This document shows positions 45,625 through 57,178 of a stretch of DNA of 64,000 bases, in pieces. The stretch lies in the NCBI GenBank assembly GCA_026874595.1, contig CM049318.1, forward strand, positions 56,210,250-56,274,249, given 5' to 3'. How positions within the stretch are numbered: the stretch's first letter is position 1; each line of letters begins with the position of its first letter. The notes under the pieces were generated by a model. The model saw nothing but the letters and a program-made list of their open reading frames with translations. It was not told where the DNA came from and ran no database searches. Source of the stretch: Sipunculus nudus (Eukaryota; Annelida; Sipuncula; Golfingiida; Sipunculidae). The translations under genes and the position numbers were made by a program.

Positions 45625-46085
45625 GTCTTTGCACCAAGAAGTTATTCGCACTGCATCTTCTAACGCAAGAACACATCGCCGAAGCTTTCAGGAGCAAGCC
45701 ATAGCCCCACGCGTGCAGAAATTTCTGGCCTATGCTGAGGCACAATGGTTGCAAGGCACAGTGTTGCGATGTTGAAGCATTTTCAAGGAATGAATGTTGG
45801 TTCCTGTTCAGGGAGACCACCCGGACACATAATGACGCCTCGAGGTGGCATCGGGGACTGAACAGCAAAGCGTTACGTACGCGGAAGCTGTCTCTGTACG
45901 TGTTGGTGCCACTCCTCCTATTCAAGGAATCCCGCTTGATTCCCTCTTCAAATCCAGCTGCTGTCGATCGGACAGCTTGATATATACCAACGCACCTCTT
46001 AAAGGCGATGCAATGGCAATCTGTTCGAACTTTGTGGCAAATACGGAAACGTTGCTTTGACAACCTCAGACAGCACCTCTAGCAG
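45625..46085 (+). pseudogene. MULE/ISXO2-like transposase remnant
   Basis: One + frame reads NECWFLFRETTRTHNDASRW, then HRGLNSKALRTRKLSLYVLV; another continues KAMQWQSVRTLWQIRKRC. The pattern TRT[HN]ND..WH..LN is typical of the C-terminal part of MULE or ISXO2-like transposase-related proteins common in invertebrates. Stops and frame changes interrupt it. The locally higher GC content fits an insertion. The opposite-strand 164-residue open frame is its shadow. Confidence 0.4.
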
Positions 46086-47497
46086 TACCTCTCTGGTCAT
46101 ACGCTCCCGAGGCAGCGGAAATCTTACGCTTCTAAAGAAGCAACTGATTTTCATGTTGCCAGCTTTGGACGTTTATGATATATTAAGATACCAGATGGCG
46201 GTTCGTTGTCCGCTGAAAAAAACGTGCGTATGATGTAGCAAGCAGCCAACCAGATGCCAATAAACAAACACTCGACAGGCATCCTGGCTCCGCCCATAGC
46301 TGCGCTTCAAGCGCCGTTTGAAGACAGTTAACGGTCGAATTTTAATTGCTCCCTCTGCATTCTCGCATCATCAACCGATTCGATTCTGACAGTGTGACTG
46401 TGTTAGCGTAGTCATGTATCTGTTGTCTGCAGAACTGAATCCAGCCAGCGAGGTGTGCACGCAGCCTTTGTTGTTACGTTTCGTTTGAATTACAGCTCAC
46501 CGGCCGGGCATTCTTTGTGCCCAAGGCCCTAAACAAAACACGTCTGCGGCAATTCTCTCCGAGCCTGTGGCCTGGTCAGACCATTACCGGGAAGATGAGC
46601 TGTCACTCAAAACGAAATGGACATGATTGGCTCCGTGTATTCCTCGCTTGGCTGTGTCTTCCAGCACAAGGTCTCATCTGATTGGACAAAAATACAGTGC
46701 TCCCCTCTGCTGTTGCAATTCAGGATACGAGGTCATAACAAACAGCGCTTTCCATATAGGCCGTAGGCCTGTAGTTAAAGCGCTGTGTAAAGAACGTACT
46801 CTGGTCACTGGGTAGCGGCAATTTTCTACACCCTGGCGGTCGGCACTTCTAGACCCTGCAGGCTCAACAGACTGACTCTCAATACTGAGTATGCACATCT
46901 TTAAATACGCTTCTACCGTGGAGGCTCATTTATATTCATAAGACTAATACAAGCCCGGCCCTCTCTTTCTACTATAGCCCATCTATATTCATTAGCACGC
47001 TGAATACTAAATGGTTTGGGAACCAAACAAGTTAAACCCCACAACAATGACATAACTTGATCTGTCGCGCACTCCCTAATGAATACAGCCATTGTCTAAC
47101 AATACAGTCCTCAGACCGGCGCGTCGATTCTCGCTCAACAAATACGAATGTGCAGCTTACCCGGTGCAGCTAACTCGAGAAATGAAAATAAAACAAAATG
47201 ACACGATCCGACAGCAGTTGTCTGTACAACTCGACATTACGAGAATAAACAGTATAAACTGAAAGATGATTTGCAAAAGTTCATTCCCGATATGATTATC
47301 GATTTAATACTGGCTTCAGTGGAATGTATAATATATGTTTCTTTTATAACCCTGATTTTGCTCAGGTGTGAAACCGCTGAAGACCTGACCAGGATGAAGC
47401 TGTATTAAATGCATAAGACTTTAAAGCCGATCATGTCACGGAACTAAAGCAGATCTTGAACGTTAAATTGGATGATAAATAAATAATTTTACAAATA
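46086..47497. other. Non-coding, locally GC-richer stretch
   Basis: It holds an inverted repeat ACAGCGCTTT / AAAGCGCTGT (46742-46751 and 46777-46786) around a GGCCGTAGGCC core, and two ATTGG (CCAAT-type) boxes near 46626 and 46680. No exon or element was recognised. It may be part of the transposon that carried the preceding transposase remnant. Confidence 0.35.
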
Positions 47498-48670
47498 CTT
47501 GGTGATTTTGTAGAAAAATTAAATGATTATAGTCAGTCATACGTTTGTGGTCCTCAAATACTAGTTACTCATAGTAGTTCTTGTCCAAATTAATATTAAT
47601 AATAATAATCATACTTGTGTGTCCTTTCTGTAAAAGCATTCTGTAACAAACCACTAAATTAAATGATTGATTTAGAGTACCAAACTTGCAAGTTTTGCCG
47701 CAACCTAAACACCACCTCTGACAGAGCCACACTGTGGAGGAAATTTTAAATTAAATAGTAAAAATTAAGAATTCTGTGGCACATTCTCTTTAATAGAATC
47801 CTCTACTGAATTCAGATACATTTAATGGCCTGTAAAGGTCTGAGATGTATTGTCTTCTGATCTACCACTGGCGTTAAGAAATTTCAGTTAATTCAGATGA
47901 TCTTTTTGCCAAGAAAATAATACCAATTTTTTTCACCAAATCTATACATGAATGATTTCATGTTTAAGATGGTAAATGTAATTGTAATTACAATAACTCT
48001 ATTTATATAGAGTTAGGAGGGCGGCTGCCATGCCCACCAAATGCCACACGTTCAACTATTACTATGCAGACAGTTGTTGTCTATTGAACAAATCTTGTCA
48101 AGAAAACAACATTATTATGCCATTTAAATTGATGTAATCAATTGAAATTTAATAAAATACCTTTTAAATAAAACTGCGCAAATTGCATATAAAGTAATCT
48201 TCGATGAAATAACATAGCGCTAATCTCGATTAGAATGACATATTAAAGCATTTTTTTTTTTCGAGGACATTACCATAAAATAATCAACTTTGTTCACAGT
48301 TATGTGGTACACTTTTTTCTTCAATTTTTCCCAAACAGTTGATATTCCCGTGTGGGGTGGGTGTGGGGATGGGGGGGGGGGGGGGTAGCATTTAAAAGAA
48401 TTATCACCATAAAAGCAAATATCACCATGGTGTTGTACATTGTCGCAGTCTGCAGGGCGTAGACCTTCAGGCAGAAATGGTTCCGTTAGAAATGGAGAGA
48501 ATGAAGGAAGGCGGAACAGTGGCAGATTTTCAGAGAAATTTAACAAGCACCCCGCCACAAAGCTCTATAAAGGTAGAAAAAATAACAAAAATAGTAAAGG
48601 AGAAAGTAGGCCATACAGTAAGACATTTGGTGGGTGCCCTGTCAAAAAAAAGTAAAAGTTGAACAAGGAG
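47498..48670 (+). repeat. Segmental duplication block C, copy 2
   Basis: It matches 38412-39540 throughout, with small indels, and is longer at its right end, where the RRPSGRNGSVRNGENEG frame extends. A G-run near 48371-48384 lies inside. Right of 48670 it no longer matches block D. Confidence 0.75.
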
Positions 48671-49550
48671 ACATAGAAAATTTCAGAAAACGTGCTCCCA
48701 GTGTTAGCTAACGTTGCGGTGTCAACAGCTTTACAGGTACGCAGCTTAAAGACGTAAAGAGAAATGGGGTTCCAGAAGAGAAAAGATGAGGCCTAAGAGG
48801 AAAAACAGGTCAGACAGTCGAGTTCCTTGCAAGATAAGTGAAAACATCAAATCTTGGGATATTTCTGCATGTCACAGAGTCAGATCAAGAAATAAATCAG
48901 GCCCCAGGCCAATTGTATGTAAAAATGTCTCAAGGCAAACAAAGGACAGAGTATAGAGAATAAGAAAAAAAAACTCGAAGTTGTACCAGGCTCAACGATT
49001 TACATAACTAAAGATTTTACTGCACTAAGGTTCAAGTTATTCCACTTCTTTAAGACCCTGTAAAACATGAATTAGAGGACAGTAAACTCAAAGGATGACA
49101 GGTTCATATGCTTCCAGAGGGACAGAAACCAAGGTATGGACAAATTGATCACATTGGACTCTGCAGATGAGTTTTTTCAAACTAGGAGTACGATAAATCT
49201 TCAATTGTTAGTATTTGCTGACTGTGTGCTGAATATTTATGACTTAGATACGAGGGCATAGGGCAGGCATGGAGTGCCAGTCAAAAGTGAGGAAACTCTT
49301 AACGTTTCTGAACACAATGAAATATGCTCGAATGACCAATATTATTCAGTATAATGTCGAGGGTAAACTTTGAATATTCAGTGATGTAATGTTTGTGGTA
49401 AGTTAAATGTTCCAGGATTCACAAATTTTTTTTAAAAATGATGCTTTGATGCTTTTTGTGAGGACAAATGGGATGATTTATATATGGATGATGATGTTAC
49501 AGAATAAAATGCAAGATGGCCAAATATAAATTTCATGCCATGATTTTGCT
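48671..49550. other. Non-coding stretch, possibly transposon-derived
   Basis: A purine-rich + strand with short charged open frames but no intact domain. It lies between duplicated block C and a Gypsy remnant and may belong to either. Confidence 0.35.
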
Positions 49551-49659
49551 TTTTGCTTTAAGCCCTCCTATGATCATTTTTATACATATGCATACGTACC
49601 ACCCTTCTGTGGATCCTTCCCTGAAGAGTACACCCCTCCTACAAGACTCCCTTTGATGC

Positions 49660-50199
49660 CCTGGCTAAAGGTCTTGTTCATGCCCTGGGCGCAGGCGTTT
49701 GTATAGGTCAAAACAGCCTATAGAACAAATAAATGAGAGCCTGATTGAGCTTTTGTTGCGAGTGCAGTTACTGACTTCATACTCGAAAGAACTGTCAGTT
49801 TTCCTGAGGAAGATGCAGTTTATTTGTATATATGCTAGGGTACAGATCGCGTGTACAGTAAGTACAGTTTTACTCCACAAAACACTTCTCACAAACCCTT
49901 TGCTAGCAACGATAAGGTAAGAGCAAATCTTCAGGTTCAGGTAAGCAAACGCCGAGTCATCCTAAGGTTGCTTCAGGTAGTTCATCACGAATGAGATGTA
50001 AAAACTGTAATGGGCAAGGACACAAGTTGTTTTTTTGCTTACCAATGTACCAAACTGATCAACCCTTTCAGCGTATTGCTATGGCTCTGATGTGTCAGAA
50101 AGAGGTTATCGTTTTTTCTTACCGTTACAGATTACTTGACATGCTACCGAGAAGCAAGAGCATTACAAAACATAGAAACTGAAACGGTCGCTGAGGCTC

Positions 50200-50247
<48 letters not shown>

Positions 50248-50437
50248 CTCAGTATACAATCTGATGTCCTCACCGATATGGGTAGCCGATTTACCTGATC
50301 AGTGATGAGGGAGTTAAGTTGGTTGCTAGGGATGAAACAACTCACCACCACTCCGTACAATCCCAGATGTAACGGTATGGTGGAGACGTTCAACGACGCA
50401 TTGAAAAGAGACAATAAAGTGTGGCTTGCACTCAATA
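49660..50437 (+). pseudogene. Gypsy-type gag-pol remnant (zinc knuckle and integrase piece)
   Basis: Near 49993-50034 the frame MRCKNCNGQGHKLFFC gives a CX2CX4HX4C zinc knuckle, the nucleic-acid-binding motif of Gag nucleocapsid. After an (AT)n run, 50264-50435 reads DVLTDMGSRFT, a stop, then MKQLTTTPYNPRCNGMVETF, matching the second half of a Gypsy integrase core. Protease, reverse transcriptase and RNase H are missing between them, so a large deletion joined the two ends. No LTR is recognised. Confidence 0.65.
50203..50243. repeat. (AT)n microsatellite inside a Gypsy remnant
   Basis: About 20 AT units between the gag-like and integrase-like pieces. Confidence 0.95.
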
Positions 50438-51145
50438 TAAACATATCATATAACGTGATAAACAATTAGCAGGGCGTACACACTGCGCTTAAATGAATAT
50501 TGTCTAGAGTGGCAAAAGTGTTTAATGTTCACAATCAATAACATTTTCTGTTATTTTTTTGTCTTGATAGTAACTTCTTGTTTGACATTAAATTTTTATA
50601 ACAGTCGGAAAAGATAACATATGTAAAATGCCAATACCTCGAGCAACCGAACCACATTCAATAGCCTGCATTCTATACATGTTAGCATTTTAGTAACTTC
50701 GCACAGGACAGTTTCTCTGCATTTAACATAATAACAACCAGCCTGCTTTTGCGTCAGACAAAACAGTGTTCCTTGACGTTATAATCAGTAACCTAGACAA
50801 CACTTTATCTATAAGGCTGCCGTTAGTGAATTTAAATGTTAATCAGCAATAAAGTACCCATCACTCATCCTGTTCATGAATGATTTAAAGCAAACACATA
50901 TATTTGTACCTTTGAAAGCCAAAAATTCAACGATTTTTTTTTTATATTTTTTTATAAAATTTTTTTTTATTACTTGTGCTGAAGTCCTTAAATCAATGAA
51001 AATTACACACCTGCATATAACATGTAACATTTTATCTCCTCAATATTAAAAACTGGGTACTGCAAGCAAGGTAACGTAGCGTTACACTCTGTTTAACACT
51101 CTGTCTGCAAAGCCTTTAGAAATGGGCCGATGTGATCCCTGCTTT

Positions 51146-51188
<43 letters not shown>

Positions 51189-51832
51189 GTATATATATAT
51201 TAGCTCGGCAGAATGTAGATGTATATCTATGGTATAAGCAAAACAACATGTTTTTTAACCAGCAGCCTGAAAAAAAATGTTAAGCAAATCAGCTGATGTA
51301 TGCCTTTTGTCTGGTTGAATTGAGGTATTATATAGTAGAATGACTGAATGTGAACTGCTAATATATACTAAGATTTTCAAAGTTGCTTTAGTTAATGCTG
51401 CATAAGTGACTTGACACTATACTTGATTCTATCGATATGTGTATAAGTATACGCCACACGAGGACACACCAGGGCGTCTTTTTTTTAATTTATCGCTGAC
51501 AAATGTCACTCTGTAGCAAATACTGATACGGTCAGATGAGTCTAGATGAGTGGGGATATATGAACCTGTTTTAACTATGTTACCGTATATATACAGAGGC
51601 AGCTTGTTCTCTCATTCCTAACAAAAGGGATATATGTGCAGTGGCCACATATTTAGATTAATTTCATAACGTGCTCAATCGGACATGTCATCATCATATG
51701 CATGTCATCAGCAGAATAATATCCAAGGGTTTCTGACATTTTGCCATGTAATATCAAAAGGTAACTGTAAATTATATTGTAAGTTATGTATCTACGAAAA
51801 CAACACACACTTGAGAATATTTACAGATATGT
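50438..51832. other. Non-coding stretch downstream of the unknown minus-strand gene
   Basis: AT-rich, with an (AT)n run at about 51149-51200. No exon was recognised. The 3' untranslated region of the gene ending at 51833 should lie in its upper part. Confidence 0.5.
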
Positions 51833-52011
51833 TCACATAGAGTCTGAAAGTATACGTTTAAGTTTTGACCAGTCCAGGAGGAATGACCACGGATCTAGAA
51901 TTTCGTATCCTTCATCCTTCGTGAACGTTTCAGGGTGGCTACACATCTGTCGAAGAATATCTCGCATAACTTCTGTACTCTGTAGCTGCTTTAATTGTTC
52001 TGGCCGCACAC
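51833..52011 (-). CDS. Last exon of the unknown minus-strand gene
   Basis: 179 bases, two bases of a split codon plus 58 codons and TGA. The predicted product is helical and charged (QLKQLQSTEVMRDILRQMC, then TFTKDEGYEILDPWSFLLDW). A good acceptor and a clean frame make this the best-supported part of the gene. Confidence 0.55.
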
Positions 52012-54970
52012 CTAGATAAAACAGAGATATTATGTACAAAGTCATTTATTAACCACACCTCTCCACGCCTCTTAATAATGCCCACTTATCTGAATAATGA
52101 GACATTATTAATGCCACTATTTCTAATGCCTTACATTTTCCTTTTCATCTGTGACTCAAGTCGTGAACTGAAAATATTCCATTATTTAATCCTTCCTTAT
52201 ATTAAAAGAACATAACATTTGGCATCTTCTATGTGTAATAACAAGTGACCCATAAGTCACGACGCTCACCTGCCAAGCAAACCATCTAGGCCATTCACAA
52301 CAGGAATTTAATCATCTGAAGCTAAATTGGGATTAACCTTAATTATGATCTTGACTTTCTGACAAATGCATAGAAAATACAATAAATAATACAGGCGGCA
52401 CAATCATTCTCGGGAACTGATAAAGCTAGTCATGATCAATAAACATATAAGATTTCAAGACACTCGATGATACCACATCTCAGAAACTGACACGTTCTTT
52501 AATTTTGCAATCTAAGGAGAAAAAGCGTGGAAAAATACAAGCGGCGCCATCAGTCTTTGGAAACTGATAAAACTAGTCAAGATCAACATGTATGTATACA
52601 TTATTGTTATGATCTGGTGAAAATTATTTGTCAAAGAACCTTGAACAATAGGTAAATTTTTTGCCCAATTGCCTTAAAAAATAGGTAATAACGCCCTTAT
52701 TAAACGCTTCCAAGAGAATTTTACTAGGAACTCTAAAGATGCTTAGTGAGAATTTTTTTACGTCAAAGTGCTACGACTTGTGTCTTTCTGATTTATAGGA
52801 TGCTCAAATAATAATCTTTCACATAACTCACAGAATATAGGTCATAGTGACCTTATTTTGGATGTCCCAGGAGACAATTCAGTGACCTGCCTTTACATTC
52901 AGAAAGACATTTCTCGTGACCTTCTGCATGCTCAAAAAAATGTTTCTGCTCGTAGCTCACAGAATTTAGGTCACAGTGACCTAATTTCATGTTTCCCAGG
53001 AGATTTGCCCAGAGCCTCCTTGGATTTTGAATCAGATGATTCAAGGCCTAACGGTTACAATTTGTGTTGTGTATGACTGTTTGGCTGCTCAAATCATTAT
53101 TTATCTACAGCTCACAGAATATAGGCCACAGTTACATAATTTCATGTGTACTAGGACATTTGTCGAGAACCTAGATTCTAGGCTAAATCAATACAACCTG
53201 TGCCCACCTCCGACTTCTGGTTGCCCAAAATCATGTTTTCGGCCAGTAGTTCACATAATATACGTCACCGTGACCTAATTTGATTTTTCCGAGATTTGCA
53301 TAGGACCTCCCTAGGTGTGCGGTTACGCTTTGTTCCCTGTTAACGTCAAGACTGTTTCATTTGAAGTTCTCAAAAAAGGGTAAAAATAAAGGTCTTCGGG
53401 AACTGAAGAAACTGTCAGTGTTCAATATGCATGGAAAGAATCATGGCAATCAGTGTGTTTGTTATTGACCTAATGGAGCTTTAATTATTCTAGGCAGGCC
53501 CCATAGCTTAGAAAATATAGGTAACAGTGCCCAAACTCCAAGCGTCCAAGGAGATTTTTATTGATCCCCCTGGATGTTAAGTGAGAAGATTTCAGGTCCA
53601 GCGGTAACGATTTGTGCCCTGTTGACGAACGGACAGATGGACTGACGGACGGAGGACAGACAAAGACTGATCGCTATAGGTCAGATGACTTTCAAGTCCA
53701 ACGAGCATTGACTTAAATGAAGGCACAAATTTAATGCATACCAGGCGTGGCATAATGGTGGACATTTTAAGAAGGTTACTACTGCCGATAAAAACTGTTT
53801 AAGCTTGTGTGGGCATTGTCTGTTACATTGAAAAATATATATTGACCATTTTAATACAGAGAACATTTTTAACCTTTTCTTTTATTTTTTAATGGTTTAT
53901 GAGGCATATTGATCTGCAACAATTGCTATTTTCTAAGTTACATGTCAGATTTAGTAATATGTTGTACAATGAATATTTCGATAACACTCAAACGCTTTGC
54001 TACCTTCAAGGATGATAATCATTGTATATCTTTGTTTCTCTCCTGCAATAGAGTTTCACGAATGTAGGTTAGTCATATTAAGATATGAGCGTATTTGGCA
54101 GTTCACTACATAGAATACTGAACTTCCATTCTTCACAAAAACATTACCATCTCTCTATCAAATACAAATGACAGAAATGAGATTACCGTAGCCTGAGGCG
54201 AGCTGAATAACAACTGCCGCCACTGCTGCCGTGAACCAGGTCGCAAATTCATGCGGCTTAGGGGTCTCTGGTGTAGGTCTTGTTGTGCTGATAGTAACCA
54301 GTATAGACCAAAAAAAGAGGATCTCCTGTGACAACCTCGTTTCTAGACTTGTCTGGTATTTCGTAAATAGCAGTAACCGACATTGTTTGATGTTTTGACA
54401 AGTCCCAGATCTCTCATCTGGGTATGCACTTCGTATTAGAATTGACTTCTGACTTAGTCTAACGACGGTTTCGGGGTTCTTTAAGTTCTCGTTTGTCCTT
54501 TCATTTCCTATTTCATATATAATGATATTTGGTGTATCTCGTAAGTGGATATCGGCAAATAATCTACTTGCGCCATCAGTGTCGTCAAACATAAATGCCT
54601 TAAATTTTATCATACTGATGAATAAAGGACGGCTTTCATCTTGTCCATATCCCAAAATACGTTTCAGAAATCTTGGCAGATATGCCTGTGTCCTACTTTT
54701 AATCAAATCGTTCACTGTCGAGTTGTCTGCTGACAGGGAAATTTACTAAATGGGCTAGCTGAACATTTGAAATAACGATAGCCAGTTTAACATTTGTCTT
54801 GAGAATCTTGTTCATACTAGCCAGTTTATTGCGATCTTCTGCAGAATTCTTAGGTATCACTGGACAGATCGACAAAGGTGTCGGCTGGAAACAGATAAAT
54901 AATAATATTATGTAGAGTATAAAATTACCGTATTTTGATATCAGATGCACACTCCGAGTATGCCAGTCCA
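51833..54970 (-). CDS. Unknown secreted or membrane protein gene, two exons visible
   Basis: Exon 1 runs from about 54970 down to 54187 and exon 2 from 52011 to 51833; donor GTAATC and acceptor TTTTATCTAG join in phase (G+GT gives Gly). The start region has a hydrophobic signal-like stretch (GNFILYIILLFICF), unless the TCTGTTTCCAG within it (ending near 54890) is a splice acceptor. Then come EDRNKLASMNKILKTNVKLA, QAYLPRFLKRILGYGQDES, NIIIYEIGNERTNENL, a Cys pair in GTCQNIKQCRLL, EFATWFTAAVAAVVIQLASG, and in exon 2 RPEQLKQLQSTEVMRDILRQ and LLDWSKLKRILSDSM followed by the stop. One frame change near 54735 interrupts exon 1, so it may be broken or contain an assembly error. I do not recognise the family. 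It lies downstream of CTLD copy 2 on the same strand. Confidence 0.45.
52839..52853. promoter_or_regulatory. Perfect AGGTCA-n3-TGACCT palindrome (site 1)
   Basis: AGGTCATAGTGACCT matches the oestrogen-response-element consensus for steroid-type nuclear receptors. It is part of a dispersed repeat, so any function is unproven. Confidence 0.4.
52968..52982. promoter_or_regulatory. Perfect AGGTCA-n3-TGACCT palindrome (site 2)
   Basis: AGGTCACAGTGACCT is the consensus oestrogen response element, 129 bases from site 1. A third, weaker one (ACGTCACCGTGACCT) is at 53262-53276. Confidence 0.4.
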
Positions 54971-55090
54971 CGGAACAGCTGTCTCTCTACGTAAATTCAC
55001 CTGTGTTTACTTTTGTTAAACAAGTTAGGATCTCTTACAAGCGGCCTCCAATCCCAGATACACGAAGGATCAGGAGTTCAGTATACATTA

Positions 55091-55092
<2 letters not shown>

Positions 55093-55148
<56 letters not shown>
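55093..55148. repeat. (AT)n microsatellite
   Basis: About 28 AT units, left of the 357-bp inverted-repeat element. Confidence 0.95.
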
Positions 55149-55150
<2 letters not shown>

Positions 55151-55241
55151 GCTAAATTACCACCAACTAGTTCACCAAAGGTGTGACTCCTGGGATAGTT
55201 AATTTTGTTCTGATAGCAGAACGCTCTTAAGAGGGGGTGTG

Positions 55242-55598
55242 TTACGGGGTGACATAAAAGCGGACCCAACTTTCTCGCTAGACATGTGAGCCACCGACAT
55301 GGGTTCGAATCCCGGACGAGCCCCCGTTTGTTACGAAGACCAATTGCTCAGGGAAAATTTTAGGACTCGTCCCGGATTACTCAATAACTTCAAACCATCA
55401 TTCCTTGGTTCACAAGTTTGCCGTCATCCCGGACAAGCCTCCATTTGTTACGAAGATAATTTGCTCAGGGGAAATTTTGGGCTAATCTAGGATTCGAACC
55501 AATGTCGGTGGCGCACATGTCCGGCGTTCGAACCGCTTTGCTAGAAAAGCAAGCTCAACTAGTGAGACAGTTCGGTCCGCTTTCATGTGACCCCGTAA
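55242..55598. mobile_element. 357-bp inverted-repeat element with tRNA-like arms
   Basis: The left end TTACGGGGTGACATAAAAGC and right end (inverted) TTACGGGGTCACATGAAAGC match over about 25 bases. Further in, the left arm has GGGTTCGAATCCCGG and the right arm GGATTCGAACC, B-box-like in opposite orientation, with ACCGACAT / ATGTCGGT alongside. The middle has two copies of TTTGTTACGAAGAY-ATTTGCTCAGGG. This could be a foldback or MITE, or two tRNA-like SINE heads in inverted orientation. Confidence 0.6.

Positions 55599-55601
<3 letters not shown>

Positions 55602-55640
<39 letters not shown>
55602..55640. repeat. (AT)n microsatellite
   Basis: About 19 AT units, directly right of the 357-bp inverted-repeat element. 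Confidence 0.95.
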
Positions 55641-55642
<2 letters not shown>

Positions 55643-55920
55643 CACCTAAACTTTACAATTTTGTTTAATTTACCAAGGGAAAAAGCGCAGTGTCTGAAAT
55701 ATCATAAATTAAATACAGCTAACACATAGTATCACGCTAATTAGCTTACGACATAATTAAGACGCCAGGTTACAGAACACGATATGGAATCTCAATTGAG
55801 AACTGATACTAATGATGTAATTTGACAGTTGCAAAAAAAAGGGAAATGCATGAAACAAGAATAAAATACAGGAACTGATTAAACTAGGCCTTATCATTAA
55901 AAACACTATTTTACGGGACA

Positions 55921-56053
55921 CTAGATGAAACTGCAGCTGAGAAAACTGACCAACGCCGCTTTGTCACTTGAGAGGAGTCTCATGTTCTCGTGTGCATTGT
56001 TTCCCTCCTTTGCGTTCATTGCTGCTCCAGTTACAGACAAAGCGCTGTCCCTC
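55921..56053 (-). CDS. Cytoplasmic-tail exon of CTLD copy 2
   Basis: Acceptor TGCTTCTTCCAG; 133 bases, one base entering, then 43 codons and TAG at 55923-55921. It encodes RDSALSVTGAAMNAKEG, then NAHENMRLLSSDKAALVSFL. ENMRLL fits the [DE]xxxL[LI] sorting pattern, as does EEKPLL in copy 1. The tail is much shorter than the five-exon tail of copy 1. Confidence 0.6.
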
Positions 56054-56513
56054 CTGGAAGAAGCATGCGTTCAGTTAATCTAGGCTCCATTTAACAGTGT
56101 TACTGTACATTGATCAACGAATTTAATATTTGTGATAACATTTGATAATTCTGTAACAGTCACCCGAAAACCTTAACTTTACAAATTGTTTAATTTATCC
56201 GACAAAAAGTGTTTGAAATATCAAATATCAAATATTAATTACAGCTAACACATAGTATCACGTTAATTGACCTATGTAGACATAAGAATGAGATACTGGG
56301 CTAAACATCCAGGCTTTCGTGTTACAGTGGTCATGCGTGACAGCGACAAGTCAATAGTATTTGGACTTTTCTTTGATTTCTCTAAAATTTTCTTTGGAGC
56401 ATGTGCGCATTTGTAAATGCAAAACGAAATCATGTATTCCTCCAGTTTCCTCTATGAACAATCCCTCTGGTATTAGCTTTATGCGTGTTTTTTTACTTCG
56501 TATATTATGTTCA

Positions 56514-56514
<1 letters not shown>

Positions 56515-56554
<40 letters not shown>
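56515..56554. repeat. (AT)n microsatellite in an intron of CTLD copy 2
   Basis: About 20 AT units between the tail and transmembrane exons. Confidence 0.95.
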
Positions 56555-56558
<4 letters not shown>

Positions 56559-56712
56559 ATATTAGTTCATGCAGCTTCAGCATTTTTTTTAATTTCTTAA
56601 AACAGTGAACATATCATTCAACGACATTTTCTTGCGATTTTCTTCTGACAAATTTTATTCATAATTTTGTGTGATATTTATGAATATGTTACCTCAACTT
56701 TTATATGCTCAC

Positions 56713-56803
56713 TTCTTTCGGCGAAAATAGAACATGGTTGCGGTTGCAATGAAAACAAGGCCGGCAATTATTCCTAGCAATACAAGAATCAGCAATATGG
56801 GGA
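56713..56803 (-). CDS. Transmembrane exon of CTLD copy 2
   Basis: Acceptor ATATTTCAG and donor GTGAGC flank 91 bases encoding PILLILVLLGIIAGLVFIAT, then ATMFYFRRKK: one membrane-spanning helix with a small-residue GIIAG step and a basic stop-transfer end. It ends in RRKK and splits the last codon after base 2, like 12211-12319, although the helix sequence itself has diverged. Confidence 0.75.
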
Positions 56804-57178
56804 CTGAAATATAAATAATAACTAAAGACATATGCATATACATATACATAGACATATACATATGCTTTTAAGCTAAATCACACCAAACATCAAATAGCAT
56901 TTCTGGCAATCTTAATCGACTGTATACATAGGCCTATGGTGAAAGAATAAGGTCATTCTTGTAAACATTTAAATTTAAGGTTATCATAAAAATTCAAACA
57001 ATATGACACTTCATGCAGTACAACGTTTTTGTACAGTGCTCATCCCTAAGAGTGAAAAAAGTGGTTAATGAATATGTAAATGTGTAGAATTAAAATATTC
57101 ACGTTAGTGCACTCTGAGCATTCTGAATAATATCCCGCTTGCTGTCTTTTCAAATACAGTCAGAGACTGGTATAATAC

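Larger units (their letters stand above)
52825..53690 (+). repeat. Dispersed repeat with units carrying GGTCANNNTGACC palindromes
   Basis: Diverged units of roughly 130-150 bases, each with CTCACAGAAT(A/T)TAGGTCA-type phrases near 52828, 52956, 53108 and 53240, and a distant one near 53515. It closes with a GACGGACGGAGGACAG string (53635-53660) and GCTATAGGTCAGA. Short open frames here are repeat-derived. Confidence 0.6.

Noticed and set aside
45569-46063. 164-residue - strand open frame
   Set aside because: It is the antisense of a region whose + strand shows a transposase-like motif. The frame is low in hydrophobic structure and is most easily explained as a shadow.
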